64,000 nt of DNA, from contig NZ_JAFBFW010000006.1 in the NCBI RefSeq assembly GCF_016909495.1, forward strand, positions 186,001-250,000, read 5' to 3'. The notes under the pieces were generated by a model that worked only from the letters and a program-made list of their open reading frames with translations, ran no database searches and had not been told where the DNA came from. This document shows positions 16,853-26,919 of this stretch, piece after piece; positions within the stretch are counted from its first letter, which is position 1; each line of letters starts with the position of its first letter. Source of the stretch: Pantoea coffeiphila (GTDB taxonomy: Bacteria > Pseudomonadota > Gammaproteobacteria > Enterobacterales > Enterobacteriaceae). Made by a program: the position numbers and the translations under genes.

Positions 16853-18832
16853 TTAAGCCTTTTCCGTAACTGAATGAATGCGCTGGTTTTCGATCTTTTC
16901 AATCTCTTCCGCCGTGACGGTGTACTCAATGTCCTGGTCGTAGACGCGCATAAAGACGCCGGCGGCCATACCAAATACGCAAAAGATCGCCAGCCACCAG
17001 ATATGCCAGATCAGCGCGAAGCCCAGCAGCGTGCCGATCATCGACACCACAAACGGTGAAGCGGAATTGCGCGGCATCTGGAATGCGTCGTATTTAGCCG
17101 GTTTTGGCGGCAGTCCTTTTTTCTTCGCTTCGTGCCAGTAGTCGAGGCTGTCGACATGCGGAACGACGGCAAAGTTATAGAACGCCGGTGGCGAGGCGGT
17201 GGCCCACTCCAGCGTGCGGCCGTCCCACGGATCTTCCGCGCACGGCTGCTGCCGCTGTTTATAGTGATCGCGCACGCTGACGTAGATCTGCGCAAGGAAG
17301 AAAAGAATGCCGAACAGGATAAAGAAGGCACCGACTTCCGCGATCTTCAGATAGGGTCCCCAGTCCGGGTTGGTATAGTGGTTCAGGCGGCGGGTCATCC
17401 CCATAAAGCCGAGGATATACATCGGGATAAAGGCCAGATAGAAGCCGATTATCCAGCACCAGAACGAGTAGCGGCCCAGTTTTTCATTCAGCTGAATGCC
17501 GAAGACTTTCGGGAACCAGAAGCCGAAGCCTGCGAAGTAGCCGAACAGCGCGCCGCCAATAATCACGTTATGGAAGTGAGCCACGAGGAACAGACTGTTG
17601 TGCAGCAGGAAGTCCGCGCCGGGGATAGCTAGCAGCACGCCGGTCATGCCGCCGACGGTAAAGGTGACCAGCGAACCCAGCACCCACAGCATCGGTGTGG
17701 TAAAGACCAGATTGCCGCGATACATGGTGAACAGCCAGGTGAAGATCTTCACCCCGGTCGGGATGGCGATAATCATGGTCATAATGCCGAAGAAGGCGTT
17801 AACGCTGGCACCGGAGCCCATGGTGAAGAAATGGTGCAGCCAGACGATAAACGACAGAATGCCGATCGCCACCGTGGCGCTGACCATGGAGGTGTAGCCG
17901 AACAGTTTTTTGCGCGCAAAAGTGGGCGTGACTTCCGAGAACACGCCAAAGGCGGGCAGCACCAGAATGTACACTTCCGGATGGCCCCAGGCCCAGATCA
18001 GGTTCACGTACATCATCGCATTCCCACCCAGTTCATTGGTGAAGAAATGCATATCCAGATAGCGGTCCAGCGTCAGCATCGCCAGCGCCGCCGTCAGGAT
18101 CGGGAACGCGGCAACGATAATCGCGCAGGTCACCAGGGTGGTCCAGGTGAATACCGGCATGGTCATCAGCTTCATGCCCGGCGCGCGCATTTTCAGGATG
18201 GTGACAAACAGATTCACCCCGGTCAGCAGCGTACCCAGCCCCGAGAGTTGCAGACTCCAGATATAGTAATCGACCCCCACCCCGGGGCTGAACTTGATCC
18301 CCGATAGCGGCGGATAGGCCACCCAACCGGTCTGGGCGAATTCGCCGACGCCGAGTGACAGGTTGACCAGAATCACCCCGCCGACAAACAGCCAGAAGCT
18401 GAGCGCGTTAAGCCAGGGGAACGACACATCGCGCGCGCCAATCTGCAGCGGCATGATGATGTTCATCAGCCCGGTAATAAACGGCGTGGCGACGAAGAAG
18501 ATCATAATCACCCCGTGAGCGGTGAAGATCTGATCGTAGTGATGGGGCGGCAGGAAACCTTCGCTGCCGCCACCGGCCACTGCCAACTGAGTACGCATCA
18601 TAATCGCATCCGCAAAACCACGGATCAGCATAATCAGCGCCACGAAAATATACATAATGCCGATGCGTTTATGGTCAACAGTGGTCAGCCAGTCGTTCCA
18701 CAGCACGGTCCATTTTTTAAACCAGGTAATCCCGGCCACCACCGCCAGGCCGCCCAGAATAATGGCGGCCACCGTCACCATGACGATGGGTTCGTGATAG
18801 GGGATTGCATCAAGTGTTAATTTGCCAAACAT
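16853..18832 (-). CDS. cyoB: Cytochrome bo3 ubiquinol oxidase subunit I
   Basis: 659 residues from the ATG of [17 protein letters not shown], with GGAG six bases upstream; the frame can be read four codons further but that start lacks a site. Contains the haem/CuB ligands and proton channels of subunit [29 protein letters not shown] (His-Tyr cross-link segment), [12 protein letters not shown], and [12 protein letters not shown]. Reduces O2 to water with ubiquinol and pumps protons. Clearly homologous to E. coli CyoB but with many substitutions, consistent with a second, divergent bo oxidase. Confidence 0.95.
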   Translation of the reverse strand: MFGKLTLDAIPYHEPIVMVTVAAIILGGLAVVAGITWFKKWTVLWNDWLTTVDHKRIGIMYIFVALIMLIRGFADAIMMRTQLAVAGGGSEGFLPPHHYDQIFTAHGVIMIFFVATPFITGLMNIIMPLQIGARDVSFPWLNALSFWLFVGGVILVNLSLGVGEFAQTGWVAYPPLSGIKFSPGVGVDYYIWSLQLSGLGTLLTGVNLFVTILKMRAPGMKLMTMPVFTWTTLVTCAIIVAAFPILTAALAMLTLDRYLDMHFFTNELGGNAMMYVNLIWAWGHPEVYILVLPAFGVFSEVTPTFARKKLFGYTSMVSATVAIGILSFIVWLHHFFTMGSGASVNAFFGIMTMIIAIPTGVKIFTWLFTMYRGNLVFTTPMLWVLGSLVTFTVGGMTGVLLAIPGADFLLHNSLFLVAHFHNVIIGGALFGYFAGFGFWFPKVFGIQLNEKLGRYSFWCWIIGFYLAFIPMYILGFMGMTRRLNHYTNPDWGPYLKIAEVGAFFILFGILFFLAQIYVSVRDHYKQRQQPCAEDPWDGRTLEWATASPPAFYNFAVVPHVDSLDYWHEAKKKGLPPKPAKYDAFQMPRNSASPFVVSMIGTLLGFALIWHIWWLAIFCVFGMAAGVFMRVYDQDIEYTVTAEEIEKIENQRIHSVTEKA

Positions 18833-18849
18833 CGCTTGCTCCATCGTTC

Positions 18850-19776
18850 TTATTCGCCTGCGTGGTTCACAGGCATTTCGGCTGAACCCATATTCATGCC
18901 TGAATGCGCATCATCTGCGTGCCGATCCATGCCGGAGTCCATGTACTGGTCGATAATCCGCTGGAACAGCCCCGGCTCAATGCTTGAGAAGTGTTCAACC
19001 GGGTGTTTTTCGGAAGGCAGGGCCAGCGTTTTAAAGCCACTGAAGCTCAGCGGATGGTTCTGCGCTTTAATCCCGCTGACCCAGCGCTGGAAATCGCCGT
19101 CGGAGGTCGAGTGGGTGATAAACTTCATGTCCGAGAATCCCGGGCCGCTGAAATTGCCGGAGATGCCGTCAAACTGCCCGGTTTCATCGGCGATAAGGTT
19201 CAGCTGGGTACGCATTCCTGCCATGGCATAAATCTGGCCGCCCAGCTGCGGAATGAAGAAGGTATTCATCGTTGAGTCAGAGGTGATCTGGAAGGAAACC
19301 GGACGGTCGACCGGAATATAAAGCTCGTTAACCGTGGCAATGTTCTCTTCCGGGTAGATAAACACCCACTTCCAGTCGGTGGCGACCACTTCAACGGTCA
19401 GAGGCGGTTTGGCTGACTCAAGCGGCTTGTAGGGATCGAGGCGGTGGGTGCTTATCCATACAATAATTGCCAGCGCGATGATAATGATCAGCGGTATTCC
19501 CCAGACAACCACTTCAACTTTGGTGGAATGCGCCCATTCCGGAGTGTATTTCGCCTTTTTGTTCCCTGCGCGATAGCGCCATGCAAAGGCAAAGGTCATC
19601 AGAATTGCCGGGATAACCACGATCAACATCAGCAGGATCGCGGTGATAATCAGGTTTCCCTGTTCCTTACCTACCTGTCCTTTGGAGTTAAACAGCGTCC
19701 AGCTACAGCCGGTCATTAAGGGAATAATTGCCAGAACAATCATTGCCTTAACTGATTTTATTGTGTTCTTCAACAT
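18850..19776 (-). CDS. cyoA: Cytochrome bo3 ubiquinol oxidase subunit II (lipoprotein)
   Basis: 308 residues. Signal peptide ends with lipobox MTGC, then two membrane helices and a periplasmic cupredoxin-like domain ([31 protein letters not shown]). As in CyoA, the CuA ligands are absent. The C-terminus is unusual, rich in His and Met ([15 protein letters not shown]). First gene of the operon cyoABCD. Start chosen as MLKNTIK; a nine-codon upstream extension is possible. The 270-bp gap to the divergent MocR gene holds both promoters. Confidence 0.92.
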   Translation of the reverse strand: MLKNTIKSVKAMIVLAIIPLMTGCSWTLFNSKGQVGKEQGNLIITAILLMLIVVIPAILMTFAFAWRYRAGNKKAKYTPEWAHSTKVEVVVWGIPLIIIIALAIIVWISTHRLDPYKPLESAKPPLTVEVVATDWKWVFIYPEENIATVNELYIPVDRPVSFQITSDSTMNTFFIPQLGGQIYAMAGMRTQLNLIADETGQFDGISGNFSGPGFSDMKFITHSTSDGDFQRWVSGIKAQNHPLSFSGFKTLALPSEKHPVEHFSSIEPGLFQRIIDQYMDSGMDRHADDAHSGMNMGSAEMPVNHAGE

Positions 19777-19959
19777 CCTGAATACCCTATAATTTCTTCG
19801 CATTTATGCAGAGTTCCGCAGGCGAAATGTTGTATCCTTCTGGCAATACGCGGTGCTCAGATAGCGTTTTTACGTTTATCTGTTCCACACCATTCTTAGT
19901 CGACCCTGTTATCAATTTGTTATCCTCTTTTTGGTTTTGTGTTTATATGCCAACAAAAT

Positions 19960-20028
19960 CCATACAAGATAGCGATTAAATGCATTTTATTTGCAACAAC
20001 AGGCGCTTTTTATACTCTTTTGTATGGG
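19960..20028. promoter_or_regulatory. CATACAAGA ... TCTTTTGTATG inverted motif between cyoA and the MocR gene
   Basis: CCATACAAGA (19960-19969) and TCTTTTGTATGG (20016-20027) are near-perfect complements 46 bp apart, in the cyoA/MocR intergenic region and next to the MocR start at 20047. MocR proteins often bind paired sites in such divergent promoters. Weak evidence: two short matching motifs in AT-rich DNA. Confidence 0.35.
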
Positions 20029-20046
20029 TATTTTAAAGGGTGATCT

Positions 20047-21444
20047 ATGTCATTTGCCGAAAAAAAGAAGACAACATCGATAAAAACGCATTGGGTCTAT
20101 CCAATAAAGCCGGGCAATGGGGCACGATATAAGCAGATCGTGAATATGGTCACCGCCGCGATCGACGCCGGAGAGCTGTTGCCCGGTGACCGGATGCCAA
20201 CCCAGCGCGAACTGGCGGAGATGCTGAAGGTGGACTTGACTACGGTCACCCGCGCCTACAATGAGCTGCGGGAGAGAAACCTGACGCAGGCGGCGAGCGG
20301 CCGGGGATCGTTTATCTCCTACCAACCGGATACGCTGTCGCATATCGACCTGAGCATGAACACTCCGCCGGGATCGGCAAAAATACTGCCGCTGATAAGC
20401 CGATCCTTAGAACGTTTGCAGTCCTCGATTGATGCGGAATCGCTGATGACCTATCACGTGGGGGCCGGTTCCCAGGTGGAGCGCAGCGCGGCGGTGAAGT
20501 GGCTGAAACCGCTGCTCGGTGAGTTCGACAGCCAGCGGGTGGTCGCCTGTCCGGGTGCGCAGACGGCCATCAGCGCGCTGCTTGCTCTGCTGACCAAACC
20601 GGGAGATGTGGTGGTGACGGATGAACTGACCTATCCGGGCTTTATCTCCGCCGCCCGCCAGCATAATTTGCAGATTGTCACTGTAGCAGCGGATGAGCAG
20701 GGGATTGACCCCGACGGACTGATCCACGCCTGTAAAACCTACGGTGCAAAGGTGGTGTATCTGAATCCGACGATCCACAATCCGACGGCGCTGACGATTT
20801 CCGCCGGGCGACGTAAAGCCATAGCGGAAGCGCTGACAGCGCATAACCTGACGCTGATCGAGGATGACCCTTACGGCCTGCTGCCCGATGAGCCGCCTGC
20901 GCCGATTGCCACGCTGGCACCGCGCGATACCTGGTATGTCTCCACGCTGTCGAAGTGCCTGACCCCTGGCGTGCGGGTGGCGTGGGTGATCTGTCCTGAA
21001 TCCACATCCTGGGAGCCGCTGGCGGGCGTTATCCGTGCCAACGTGCTGATTGCTAACCCGCTGATGCTGGCGGTGACGGCGGACTGGATTAACTCCGGGG
21101 CGGCGATGGAACTGTTGCAGGAACTGCGGCAGGAAAACGCTCAGCGCGTGGCTTTAGCCAACAGCATTCTGCCGGGAAAAATCATTTCCAGCCCGTTTGG
21201 CCTGCACGTCTGGCTGGCCGGAGAGGCGGGGTTCGATCCCCATTCACTGGTGCATTCGGCGGCGAAAGTCGGCCTGGGAATTACGCCCTCGTACGTGTTC
21301 TCACCCGTTGGCGGCGTACTGTCCGGCATTCGAATTTCTCTCGGCGGCGCGCGGGATCTCTCCCAGCTTGCTAATGCATTGCAGCGGCTGAATAACGTGT
21401 TGAAGAACGCCAGTCACACGCCGGCCGGTGGAGGATATGTTTAA
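20047..21444 (+). CDS. MocR/PdxR-family regulator: GntR winged helix fused to aminotransferase-like domain
   Basis: 465 residues. Residues about 25-95 are a GntR-type helix-turn-helix (GARYKQIVNMVTAAIDAGEL, PTQRELAEMLKVDLTTVTRA). Residues about 120-455 are a fold-type-I aminotransferase domain with PGAQTAI, NPTIHNPTAL, EDDPYG and the PLP-binding lysine in STLSKCLTPGVRVAW. Such proteins use PLP or an amino compound as effector. Divergent from the extra cyo operon, which is the obvious target candidate, although MocR control of a terminal oxidase would be unusual. Confidence 0.88.
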   Translation: MSFAEKKKTTSIKTHWVYPIKPGNGARYKQIVNMVTAAIDAGELLPGDRMPTQRELAEMLKVDLTTVTRAYNELRERNLTQAASGRGSFISYQPDTLSHIDLSMNTPPGSAKILPLISRSLERLQSSIDAESLMTYHVGAGSQVERSAAVKWLKPLLGEFDSQRVVACPGAQTAISALLALLTKPGDVVVTDELTYPGFISAARQHNLQIVTVAADEQGIDPDGLIHACKTYGAKVVYLNPTIHNPTALTISAGRRKAIAEALTAHNLTLIEDDPYGLLPDEPPAPIATLAPRDTWYVSTLSKCLTPGVRVAWVICPESTSWEPLAGVIRANVLIANPLMLAVTADWINSGAAMELLQELRQENAQRVALANSILPGKIISSPFGLHVWLAGEAGFDPHSLVHSAAKVGLGITPSYVFSPVGGVLSGIRISLGGARDLSQLANALQRLNNVLKNASHTPAGGGYV

Positions 21445-21595
21445 TAAATAGTTAATAATAACCGGTGTAAATTAACGAAATATTATTTAACGCCGGTTAT
21501 CAGATTGTGAGTAAATATGTCTCTATGGGCTTTGACTGGCGAATGAAAATATCTGTGCCAGGCTTAAATCTCACTGAAAAACTGAAGGAGAATAC

Positions 21596-22483
21596 ATGCC
21601 TACTCACAAGAATATTAATCCTGTTGACTACCCTGTACCTCCCTTCGTCGAACAGCCTCAGCCAATGCCGGGGCTGGCCAGTAAGATGATTCCCGTGCCC
21701 GATCACGGCGAAAAAAGCTATAGAGGCAGTGGTCGCCTTGCCGGGCGCAAAGCTCTAATTACCGGTGGTGACTCCGGCATTGGCCGTGCGGTGGCGATTG
21801 CCTACGCCCGTGAAGGTGCCGATGTGGCAATCGGCTATCTGCCTGAAGAGGAGCCCGACGCGGTGGAGGTTATCCGACTGATCGAGGCGGAAGGGCGGAA
21901 AGCCGTTGCGCTGCCGGGCGATATCCGCAGCGAAGCATTTTGCCAGCAGCTGGTAAAAGAGGCCGCTGAAAAACTGGGCGGACTGGATATTCTGGTCAAC
22001 AACGCAGGCCGTCAGCAATATAATGAATCCATTCGCACATTAAGTACGGAAGATTTTGACGCGACATTTAAAACCAATGTTTACGCCATGTTCTGGATCA
22101 CCAAAGCGGCGCTGGAATATCTTCCGCGCGGCGCGTCAATTATAAATACCAGCTCGGTTCAGGCCTATAAGCCCAGCGAAATTCTGCTGGATTATGCACA
22201 GACCAAAGCGAGTATTGTCGCCTTTACCAAAGCGCTGGCAAAACAGCTGGGTAAAGAGGGCATTCGCGTCAATGCCGTAGCACCTGGACCCTACTGGACC
22301 GTACTACAGTCCAGCGGCGGCCAGCCGCAGGAGAAAGTCAAAGAGTTTGGCGCTTCGGCCCCGCTCGGCAGACCCGGTCAGCCAGCGGAAATTGCGCCGC
22401 TCTACGTCACGATGGCGTCGGTCGAAAGCAGCTACACGTCCGGCCAGGTGTGGTGCTCGGATGGTGGCACCGGCACGCTGTAA
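21596..22483 (+). CDS. Short-chain dehydrogenase/reductase, YghA-like
   Basis: 295 residues. The N-terminal arm ([20 protein letters not shown]) before the Rossmann domain matches the YghA group. [20 protein letters not shown] is the NAD(P) site, NNAGRQQ follows, the active-site Ser lies in NTSSVQAY and Tyr-x3-Lys in DYAQTKAS. The final DGGTGTL is family typical. Members reduce small aldehydes or glutathione adducts; the substrate here is unknown. GAAGGAG precedes the ATG. Stands alone between MocR and a convergent hydrolase gene. Confidence 0.88.
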   Translation: MPTHKNINPVDYPVPPFVEQPQPMPGLASKMIPVPDHGEKSYRGSGRLAGRKALITGGDSGIGRAVAIAYAREGADVAIGYLPEEEPDAVEVIRLIEAEGRKAVALPGDIRSEAFCQQLVKEAAEKLGGLDILVNNAGRQQYNESIRTLSTEDFDATFKTNVYAMFWITKAALEYLPRGASIINTSSVQAYKPSEILLDYAQTKASIVAFTKALAKQLGKEGIRVNAVAPGPYWTVLQSSGGQPQEKVKEFGASAPLGRPGQPAEIAPLYVTMASVESSYTSGQVWCSDGGTGTL

Positions 22484-22492
22484 GAGGGAAAT

Positions 22493-22517
22493 CGAGCGCT
22501 GGTGATTACAGCGCTCG
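22493..22517. terminator. Hairpin between convergent SDR and hydrolase genes
   Basis: CGAGCGCTG-GTGATTA-CAGCGCTCG with 9-bp perfect arms, 10 bp after the SDR stop and 9 bp before the hydrolase stop. T-tracts are short on both sides. Confidence 0.5.
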
Positions 22518-22525
22518 CATTCAAC

Positions 22526-23290
22526 TTATTTGATACTGTTAACCGCCGCCACAATGACGTCTGCTACGGCTGCCGGCTGGGAAATTTGTGGCGTATGGCT
22601 GGCCGCAAGGTGCGTGGTGCGGGCGTTGATTTTCTTCGCCATCGCATTTTGCAGGCCGGTATCCAGCATATGATCCTGCTCGCTGACGATGTACCAGGAC
22701 GGCTTCGTCTGCCATGCCGCCGCGCTGGCTTTCTCGGCGAAGACGTGGCTCTGCACCGGTCCCTGAGTGGCAAACATCAGCCCGGCCTGCTCGTCGGAGA
22801 CATCCTGCGCCAGATGTTTTGCCACGCCCTCACGAGTGAGTTTCAGATAACCCTGGCTGTCCGCATCAATATGGCTGAAGCCGGAAGGTACAGGATAGCC
22901 CTGGGTTAAATCGCTGACCGACTGGCCCGGAGAAGGCGCAAATGCCGCAACGTAAACCAGCGCTTTCACTTTTTCATCCACGCCTGCCCCGGTGATCACC
23001 GCGCCGCCCCAGGAATGCCCAACCAGCACCACCGGCCCTGTCAGCCTGTCCAGCGTCCGTTTAGTGGTGGCGACGTCTTCGGCCAGCGAGGTCAGCGGAT
23101 TTTGCACGGCAACCACATTCAGCCCTTCAGCCTGAAGAAGGGGAATAACCTGATTCCAGGCGGAGCCGTCCGAAAATGCACCGTGGACCAGCACCACCGT
23201 TGGTTTAACGGCCTGAATACCGGCGTTGGAAGCGAAGGCTGAACAGCTCATTGATGCGGCCATCAGCAGAGAACGGGAAAGAAGTTTCAT
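22526..23290 (-). CDS. Secreted alpha/beta-fold hydrolase
   Basis: 254 residues with a Sec signal (KLLSRSLLMAASMSCSAFAS). Oxyanion segment VLVHGAFSDGSAW, nucleophile Ser93 in GHSWGG, acid in SEQDHMLD and His in AASHTPQIS, so the catalytic triad is complete. The group includes periplasmic esterases and haloperoxidase-like proteins. Divergent from a LysR gene 130 bp away, which likely controls it. Substrate unknown. Confidence 0.85.
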   Translation of the reverse strand: MKLLSRSLLMAASMSCSAFASNAGIQAVKPTVVLVHGAFSDGSAWNQVIPLLQAEGLNVVAVQNPLTSLAEDVATTKRTLDRLTGPVVLVGHSWGGAVITGAGVDEKVKALVYVAAFAPSPGQSVSDLTQGYPVPSGFSHIDADSQGYLKLTREGVAKHLAQDVSDEQAGLMFATQGPVQSHVFAEKASAAAWQTKPSWYIVSEQDHMLDTGLQNAMAKKINARTTHLAASHTPQISQPAAVADVIVAAVNSIK

Positions 23291-23401
23291 GATTTAACCT
23301 GCCATTGTGTGAAGTATCCGGCTCCGGTAGCGAAGCCTGTCGATGTGTCGTTAATGTACATTTAAAATTTTTTGCGATAAATTCCCGAAAATAACGTGAA
23401 C

Positions 23402-23420
23402 TTGAAATAAAAGGTTTCAA
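23402..23420. promoter_or_regulatory. TTGAAA-N7-TTTCAA inverted repeat at the LysR start
   Basis: 6-bp perfect arms directly before the ATG at 23421, in the gap between the hydrolase and LysR genes. Same half-site sequence, inverted, as the elements at 6003-6026 and 7000-7013. Confidence 0.45.
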
Positions 23421-24308
23421 ATGGACAGGCTGGCCTGCATGCGGACGTTTATCAAGGTGGTTGAAGCTGGCTCTATTTCGGCGGCGGCCGGTGAGCTGGA
23501 TCAGTCCTCACAGCTGACCGGCAAGCAGCTCCGCGCGCTGGAGCAAAGCCTGGGTATCCAGCTATTGGGCCGTACCACCCGCAGCCAGAGCCTGACGGAC
23601 AGCGGCCGGGTATTTTATGACAGGGCAAAAATCATTCTCGGCGAGATGGCAGACGCCGAAGCGCTGATCGCCGAAACGCGTTCGGTGCCGAAAGGCAACC
23701 TCAGGATCAGCGCACCGATCACCTTCGGCACCCAGCTGCTGGCCACTCAGCTGCCTGAATATCTTAAGCAGAACCCGCAGGTATCCGTTGAGTTGTGCCT
23801 GTCTAACCGTACGACGGATCTGATCGAAGAGGGGTTTGATGCGGTGTTCCGAACCGGCGAACTGCCGGACAGCCAGCTGCTTGCCCGCCGACTGGCACCC
23901 TACGAAATGGTGATTTGCGCCGCGCCGTCCTATCTTGAAACTTCCGGCAGGCTGGCATCGCCACAGGATCTGGCAAATCATCAGTGCCTGATCTTCACCC
24001 ACACCGCCATGCGAACCGAATGGCAATTTGATGGCCAGGACGGCCCGATCGCCGTTGCCGTGACCGGCCGGTTTAAAACCGACAACAGCGAAGCATTGCG
24101 CGCGGCGGCGCTGGCAGGTCTGGGTATCATCATGCAGCCCCGTCAGCTGATGAGCGCGGAGCTGGAGTCCGGCCAGCTGGTACGGGTACTGGCAGAGTAT
24201 CAGCTGCCCGGCCGTGCCGTTCATATACTCTACGCCCGCGACCGGAGAATGACGCCCGCGCTGCGCGGCTTTCTGGATTTTTGCGTGGCGCGGTTTGGCC
24301 AGGGCTAA
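23421..24308 (+). CDS. LysR-family transcriptional regulator
   Basis: 295 residues. HTH in FIKVVEAGSISAAAGELDQS with SSQLTGKQLRALEQSLGIQL; effector domain from about residue 90 with PKGNLRISAPITFGTQ and EEGFDAVFRTGELPDSQLLA. Same subfamily as the regulator at 6047. Divergent from the secreted hydrolase gene. No visible ribosome site apart from AAAAGG eight bases upstream of the ATG. Confidence 0.88.
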   Translation: MDRLACMRTFIKVVEAGSISAAAGELDQSSQLTGKQLRALEQSLGIQLLGRTTRSQSLTDSGRVFYDRAKIILGEMADAEALIAETRSVPKGNLRISAPITFGTQLLATQLPEYLKQNPQVSVELCLSNRTTDLIEEGFDAVFRTGELPDSQLLARRLAPYEMVICAAPSYLETSGRLASPQDLANHQCLIFTHTAMRTEWQFDGQDGPIAVAVTGRFKTDNSEALRAAALAGLGIIMQPRQLMSAELESGQLVRVLAEYQLPGRAVHILYARDRRMTPALRGFLDFCVARFGQG

Positions 24309-24437
24309 AGAGTTTAAATATACGATTTGAAACGCAAAACGTTTTACCTCTCAGGGCATGATGACTGAGGTAAAGTGAGAACGGTTCCGTTCATATCCAT
24401 CGTCGACCAAATCAATTACTGAAGGAGAGCAAAGATC

Positions 24438-24830
24438 ATGTCATTGACCACCGGCGTGCATCATATTGGCCTGGCCGTATCCAAACTTGAAGAAAGTGCT
24501 GAGTTTTTCACCAAATTACTGGGCTGGGAGGAAGTTAAACGACGTGAAGATTATCCCGCCATCTTCGTGAAAGATGAGTCGATTATGATTACGCTCTGGA
24601 AAACGCAGACCGAAGAGCCGGTTAATTTTGATCGCAAACTGAATGTCGGACTCCATCACTTAGCCCTGCGGGTTAACAGCAAAGAGAAGCTGTTCCAGCT
24701 CCATGATCTGCTGCAGGCCAATGACATTGAAATCGAATTTGAGCCAACACTCCTCAGAGGCGGGCCGTCAATGCACATGATGTGCTACGAGCCAAGCGGT
24801 ATAAGAATCGAGTTTCATTATTCTGAGTAA
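24438..24830 (+). CDS. VOC-family (glyoxalase-like) protein
   Basis: 130 residues with a good metal site: His9/His10 in TGVHHIGLAVSKLEESAEFF, a central LHHLALRV and the closing CYEPSGIRIEFHY. This arrangement is that of glyoxalase I and of small dioxygenase-like proteins. No signal peptide. GAAGGAG precedes the ATG. Monocistronic in appearance. Substrate unknown. Confidence 0.83.
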   Translation: MSLTTGVHHIGLAVSKLEESAEFFTKLLGWEEVKRREDYPAIFVKDESIMITLWKTQTEEPVNFDRKLNVGLHHLALRVNSKEKLFQLHDLLQANDIEIEFEPTLLRGGPSMHMMCYEPSGIRIEFHYSE

Positions 24831-25163
24831 GTGATTGACCCCATCCCCCTCAGGGCCACAACAGCGTATTGGTTTTGCGGTTTTTTCGTTAAGGGTGATC
24901 GCGCTTGTGGTCACCCTGTCCGGCGCCAGATCCGCCATCTCCACCGTTGAGCCCGTCTCTTTACCCGTTTGGTTACTGCCGCTTAATCTGCCCTGAACAC
25001 GCCTGCATCCTCAATCCTTCTGCTTCAGACCCGAAAATGATGTATTCATTTTTATCTTAAAAATCAGAGCTCTGTTTTTGATTTTTTATCGTGCCTCTTC
25101 ATCCCAGGATCTTTTTTATAAAAATACGTTGACGAGGTAGAACGATCGTTCTACCTTTAGGGC
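24831..25163. other. Intergenic region before the TetR gene
   Basis: 333 bp. The part from about 24840 to 25010 has coding-like GC content but no frame with a start, ribosome site and recognisable product; it may be a gene remnant. The right part is AT-rich and holds the tetR-type promoter and palindrome (25129-25157). Confidence 0.5.
25135..25156. promoter_or_regulatory. Perfect 22-bp palindrome overlapping the TetR promoter
   Basis: Each half reads AGGTAGAACGA (and its complement), with no mismatch over 22 bp. A sigma-70 promoter, TTGACG (25129-25134) and TACCTT (25152-25157) with a 17-bp spacer, encloses it, so a bound dimer would block RNA polymerase. The TetR start codon is at 25164, close to the predicted transcription start. 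Confidence 0.8.
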
Positions 25164-25733
25164 ATGAAAACGAAAACGAGCAATACCCGAGAAAAGATCC
25201 TGCAGACCGCTGAGCAGCTCATTTATCAGAACGGCATCCACGCAACAGGCATGGACCTTCTGGTTAAGACCTCAGGAGTCGCGAGGAAAAGTATTTATCG
25301 CCATTTTGCGAACAAGGAGGACGTGGCCGCAGCGGCGTTAAACGAGCGCGACGAGCGTTGGATGCACTGGTTCAGGACCGAGTCTGATAAGGGCGAAACG
25401 CCGCAGGATCGCATTCTGAATATGTTCACCGTGCTGAAAAGCTGGTTTGAGTCCGAGGGTTTCCGCGGTTGCGCGTTTATCAACACGGCCGGAGAAGTAG
25501 GGGACCCTGATGATCCTGTCCGCCAGATAGCCAGGATGCATAAACAGAAGCTGCTGGATTACGCCCTTGAAGTGGCCGGGCAGCTGAACGTAGAACACCC
25601 GGCGGTTATGGCCAGGCAGCTGCTGATTTTGATGGAGGGGGCGATCACCACGGCATACGTAATGGGTGACGCGAGTGCAGCCGACAACGCCAGGGACGTG
25701 GCGAAGCTTTTGCTGGAACAGGCCTCTTCCTGA
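25164..25733 (+). CDS. TetR-family repressor
   Basis: 189 residues: TREKILQTAEQLIYQNGIHA and DLLVKTSGVARKSIYRHFAN form the TetR HTH at about 8-55; the rest is helical ligand domain (AALNERDERWMHWFRTESDK, CAFINTAGEVGDPDDPV). Followed 56 bp later by the DUF1348 gene, so it is likely autogenous and controls that gene through the 22-bp palindrome. The predicted +1 falls at or within a base or two of the ATG, so the mRNA may be leaderless. Confidence 0.88.
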   Translation: MKTKTSNTREKILQTAEQLIYQNGIHATGMDLLVKTSGVARKSIYRHFANKEDVAAAALNERDERWMHWFRTESDKGETPQDRILNMFTVLKSWFESEGFRGCAFINTAGEVGDPDDPVRQIARMHKQKLLDYALEVAGQLNVEHPAVMARQLLILMEGAITTAYVMGDASAADNARDVAKLLLEQASS

Positions 25734-25789
25734 GGTCTGTATTCCGAAAATATTCATGACATTAAACCAAAATCTACAGGAGATTCACC

Positions 25790-26266
25790 ATGACAGATTC
25801 ACAAGTTCGCCCACCGCTTCCGCCTTTCACTCTGGAAACGGCTATTGAGAAAGTCCGACTGGCTGAAGATGGCTGGAATACCCGCGATGCGGCAAAAGTC
25901 GCGCTGGCTTACTCGCTGGATACCAAATGGCGTAACCGTGCAGAGTTCGCTAATAACCGTGAAGAGGCACAGGGCTTCCTTGACCGTAAGTGGAAGAAAG
26001 AACATGAGTACCGTCTGATTAAAGAGCTGTGGGCATTTGGCGGCAACCGTATTGCGGTCCGCTATGCTTATGAATGGCACGATGACTCCGGTAACTGGTT
26101 CCGCTCTTACGGCAACGAAAACTGGGAGTTTGAGGCTGATGGCCTGATGAAACGTCGCTTCGCCTGTATCAACGACATGCCGATCAAAGAGAGCGAGCGC
26201 AAATACTTCTGGCCACTGGGCCGCCGCCCGGACGATCATCCGAGCCTGTCAGACCTGGGACTGTAA
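25790..26266 (+). CDS. DUF1348 / NTF2-like protein
   Basis: 158 residues. Recognised from [60 protein letters not shown] and [20 protein letters not shown], which define the DUF1348 group of the SnoaL/NTF2 superfamily. No enzyme activity is established for it. GGAGATTCACC precedes the ATG. Second gene of a TetR-led unit; a terminator follows. Confidence 0.85.
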   Translation: MTDSQVRPPLPPFTLETAIEKVRLAEDGWNTRDAAKVALAYSLDTKWRNRAEFANNREEAQGFLDRKWKKEHEYRLIKELWAFGGNRIAVRYAYEWHDDSGNWFRSYGNENWEFEADGLMKRRFACINDMPIKESERKYFWPLGRRPDDHPSLSDLGL

Positions 26267-26285
26267 GTCCGTATGTTATTCCGCA

Positions 26286-26318
26286 TAAAGCCCACGGCGA
26301 CTGTCCTGGCCGGGGCTT
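26286..26318. terminator. Terminator between convergent genes
   Basis: AAAGCCC ... GGGGCTTTT stem with an inner GGC/GCC pairing, between the DUF1348 stop (26266) and the histidine phosphatase stop (26322); TTTT on the + side, and AAAG read as CTTT on the other. Confidence 0.55.
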
Positions 26319-26321
26319 TTC

Positions 26322-26879
26322 TTACCGAACCGAATACACCCCCGCACCCCAATAGCCTTTCCCCGGCTGGCTTTCCTCCTGCCAGCCCAGCGACTTCAGC
26401 TCGCGGGCGATGAGGCGGTTGATAATCCCGTGCCCCATCAGCAGTACGGGGCGCTGGCTTTCCCGGGCCAGTTCGACCAGCATCACTGCGGCACTGGCCG
26501 CACGCGCTTTCGCCATTTTCAGCGATTCAACCTGACGAGAAAGTCCGCAAAGCCACAGCAGGCGATAAACCACCGCCCAGTGAAAGGGGGAAAGCCGAAC
26601 GCCGGGAACGAGGTACAGCGGCAGTTCGGCCTCTTTAAATACTTCATCGACCAGCACCGGCTCGCAGCCCAGGGTCTGAAGGGAGGAGATCGCGCGGGGC
26701 AGCGTACTGCTGATGGCAATCGGCTCTTTTTCCATCAATGCGATGGCTGATTGCGGCGGTATGTCGCCGCCCGTATCTGAAATATCGTACTGCTTAACCC
26801 AGTCGGCCATCTCCCGGGACGTGACTTTTGCCGCACCCACAAACGTCGGTTTGCCGTGGCGCATCAGAATAATTTTCAT
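26322..26879 (-). CDS. Histidine phosphatase (phosphoglycerate mutase-like) family protein
   Basis: 185 residues from the ATG five bases after AAGGA; an eight-codon upstream extension is less likely. MKIILMRHGKPTF carries the RHG phosphohistidine motif (Arg7, His8, Gly9). The second catalytic His is in VLLMGHGIINRL. The middle is divergent (ISSTLPRAISSLQTLGCEPV). Members dephosphorylate small metabolites or proteins. Substrate not predictable here. Confidence 0.82.
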   Translation of the reverse strand: MKIILMRHGKPTFVGAAKVTSREMADWVKQYDISDTGGDIPPQSAIALMEKEPIAISSTLPRAISSLQTLGCEPVLVDEVFKEAELPLYLVPGVRLSPFHWAVVYRLLWLCGLSRQVESLKMAKARAASAAVMLVELARESQRPVLLMGHGIINRLIARELKSLGWQEESQPGKGYWGAGVYSVR

Positions 26880-26919
26880 CGGTATCCTTGCCTGGTGATT
26901 CATTTTTACCGCTGCCGCA

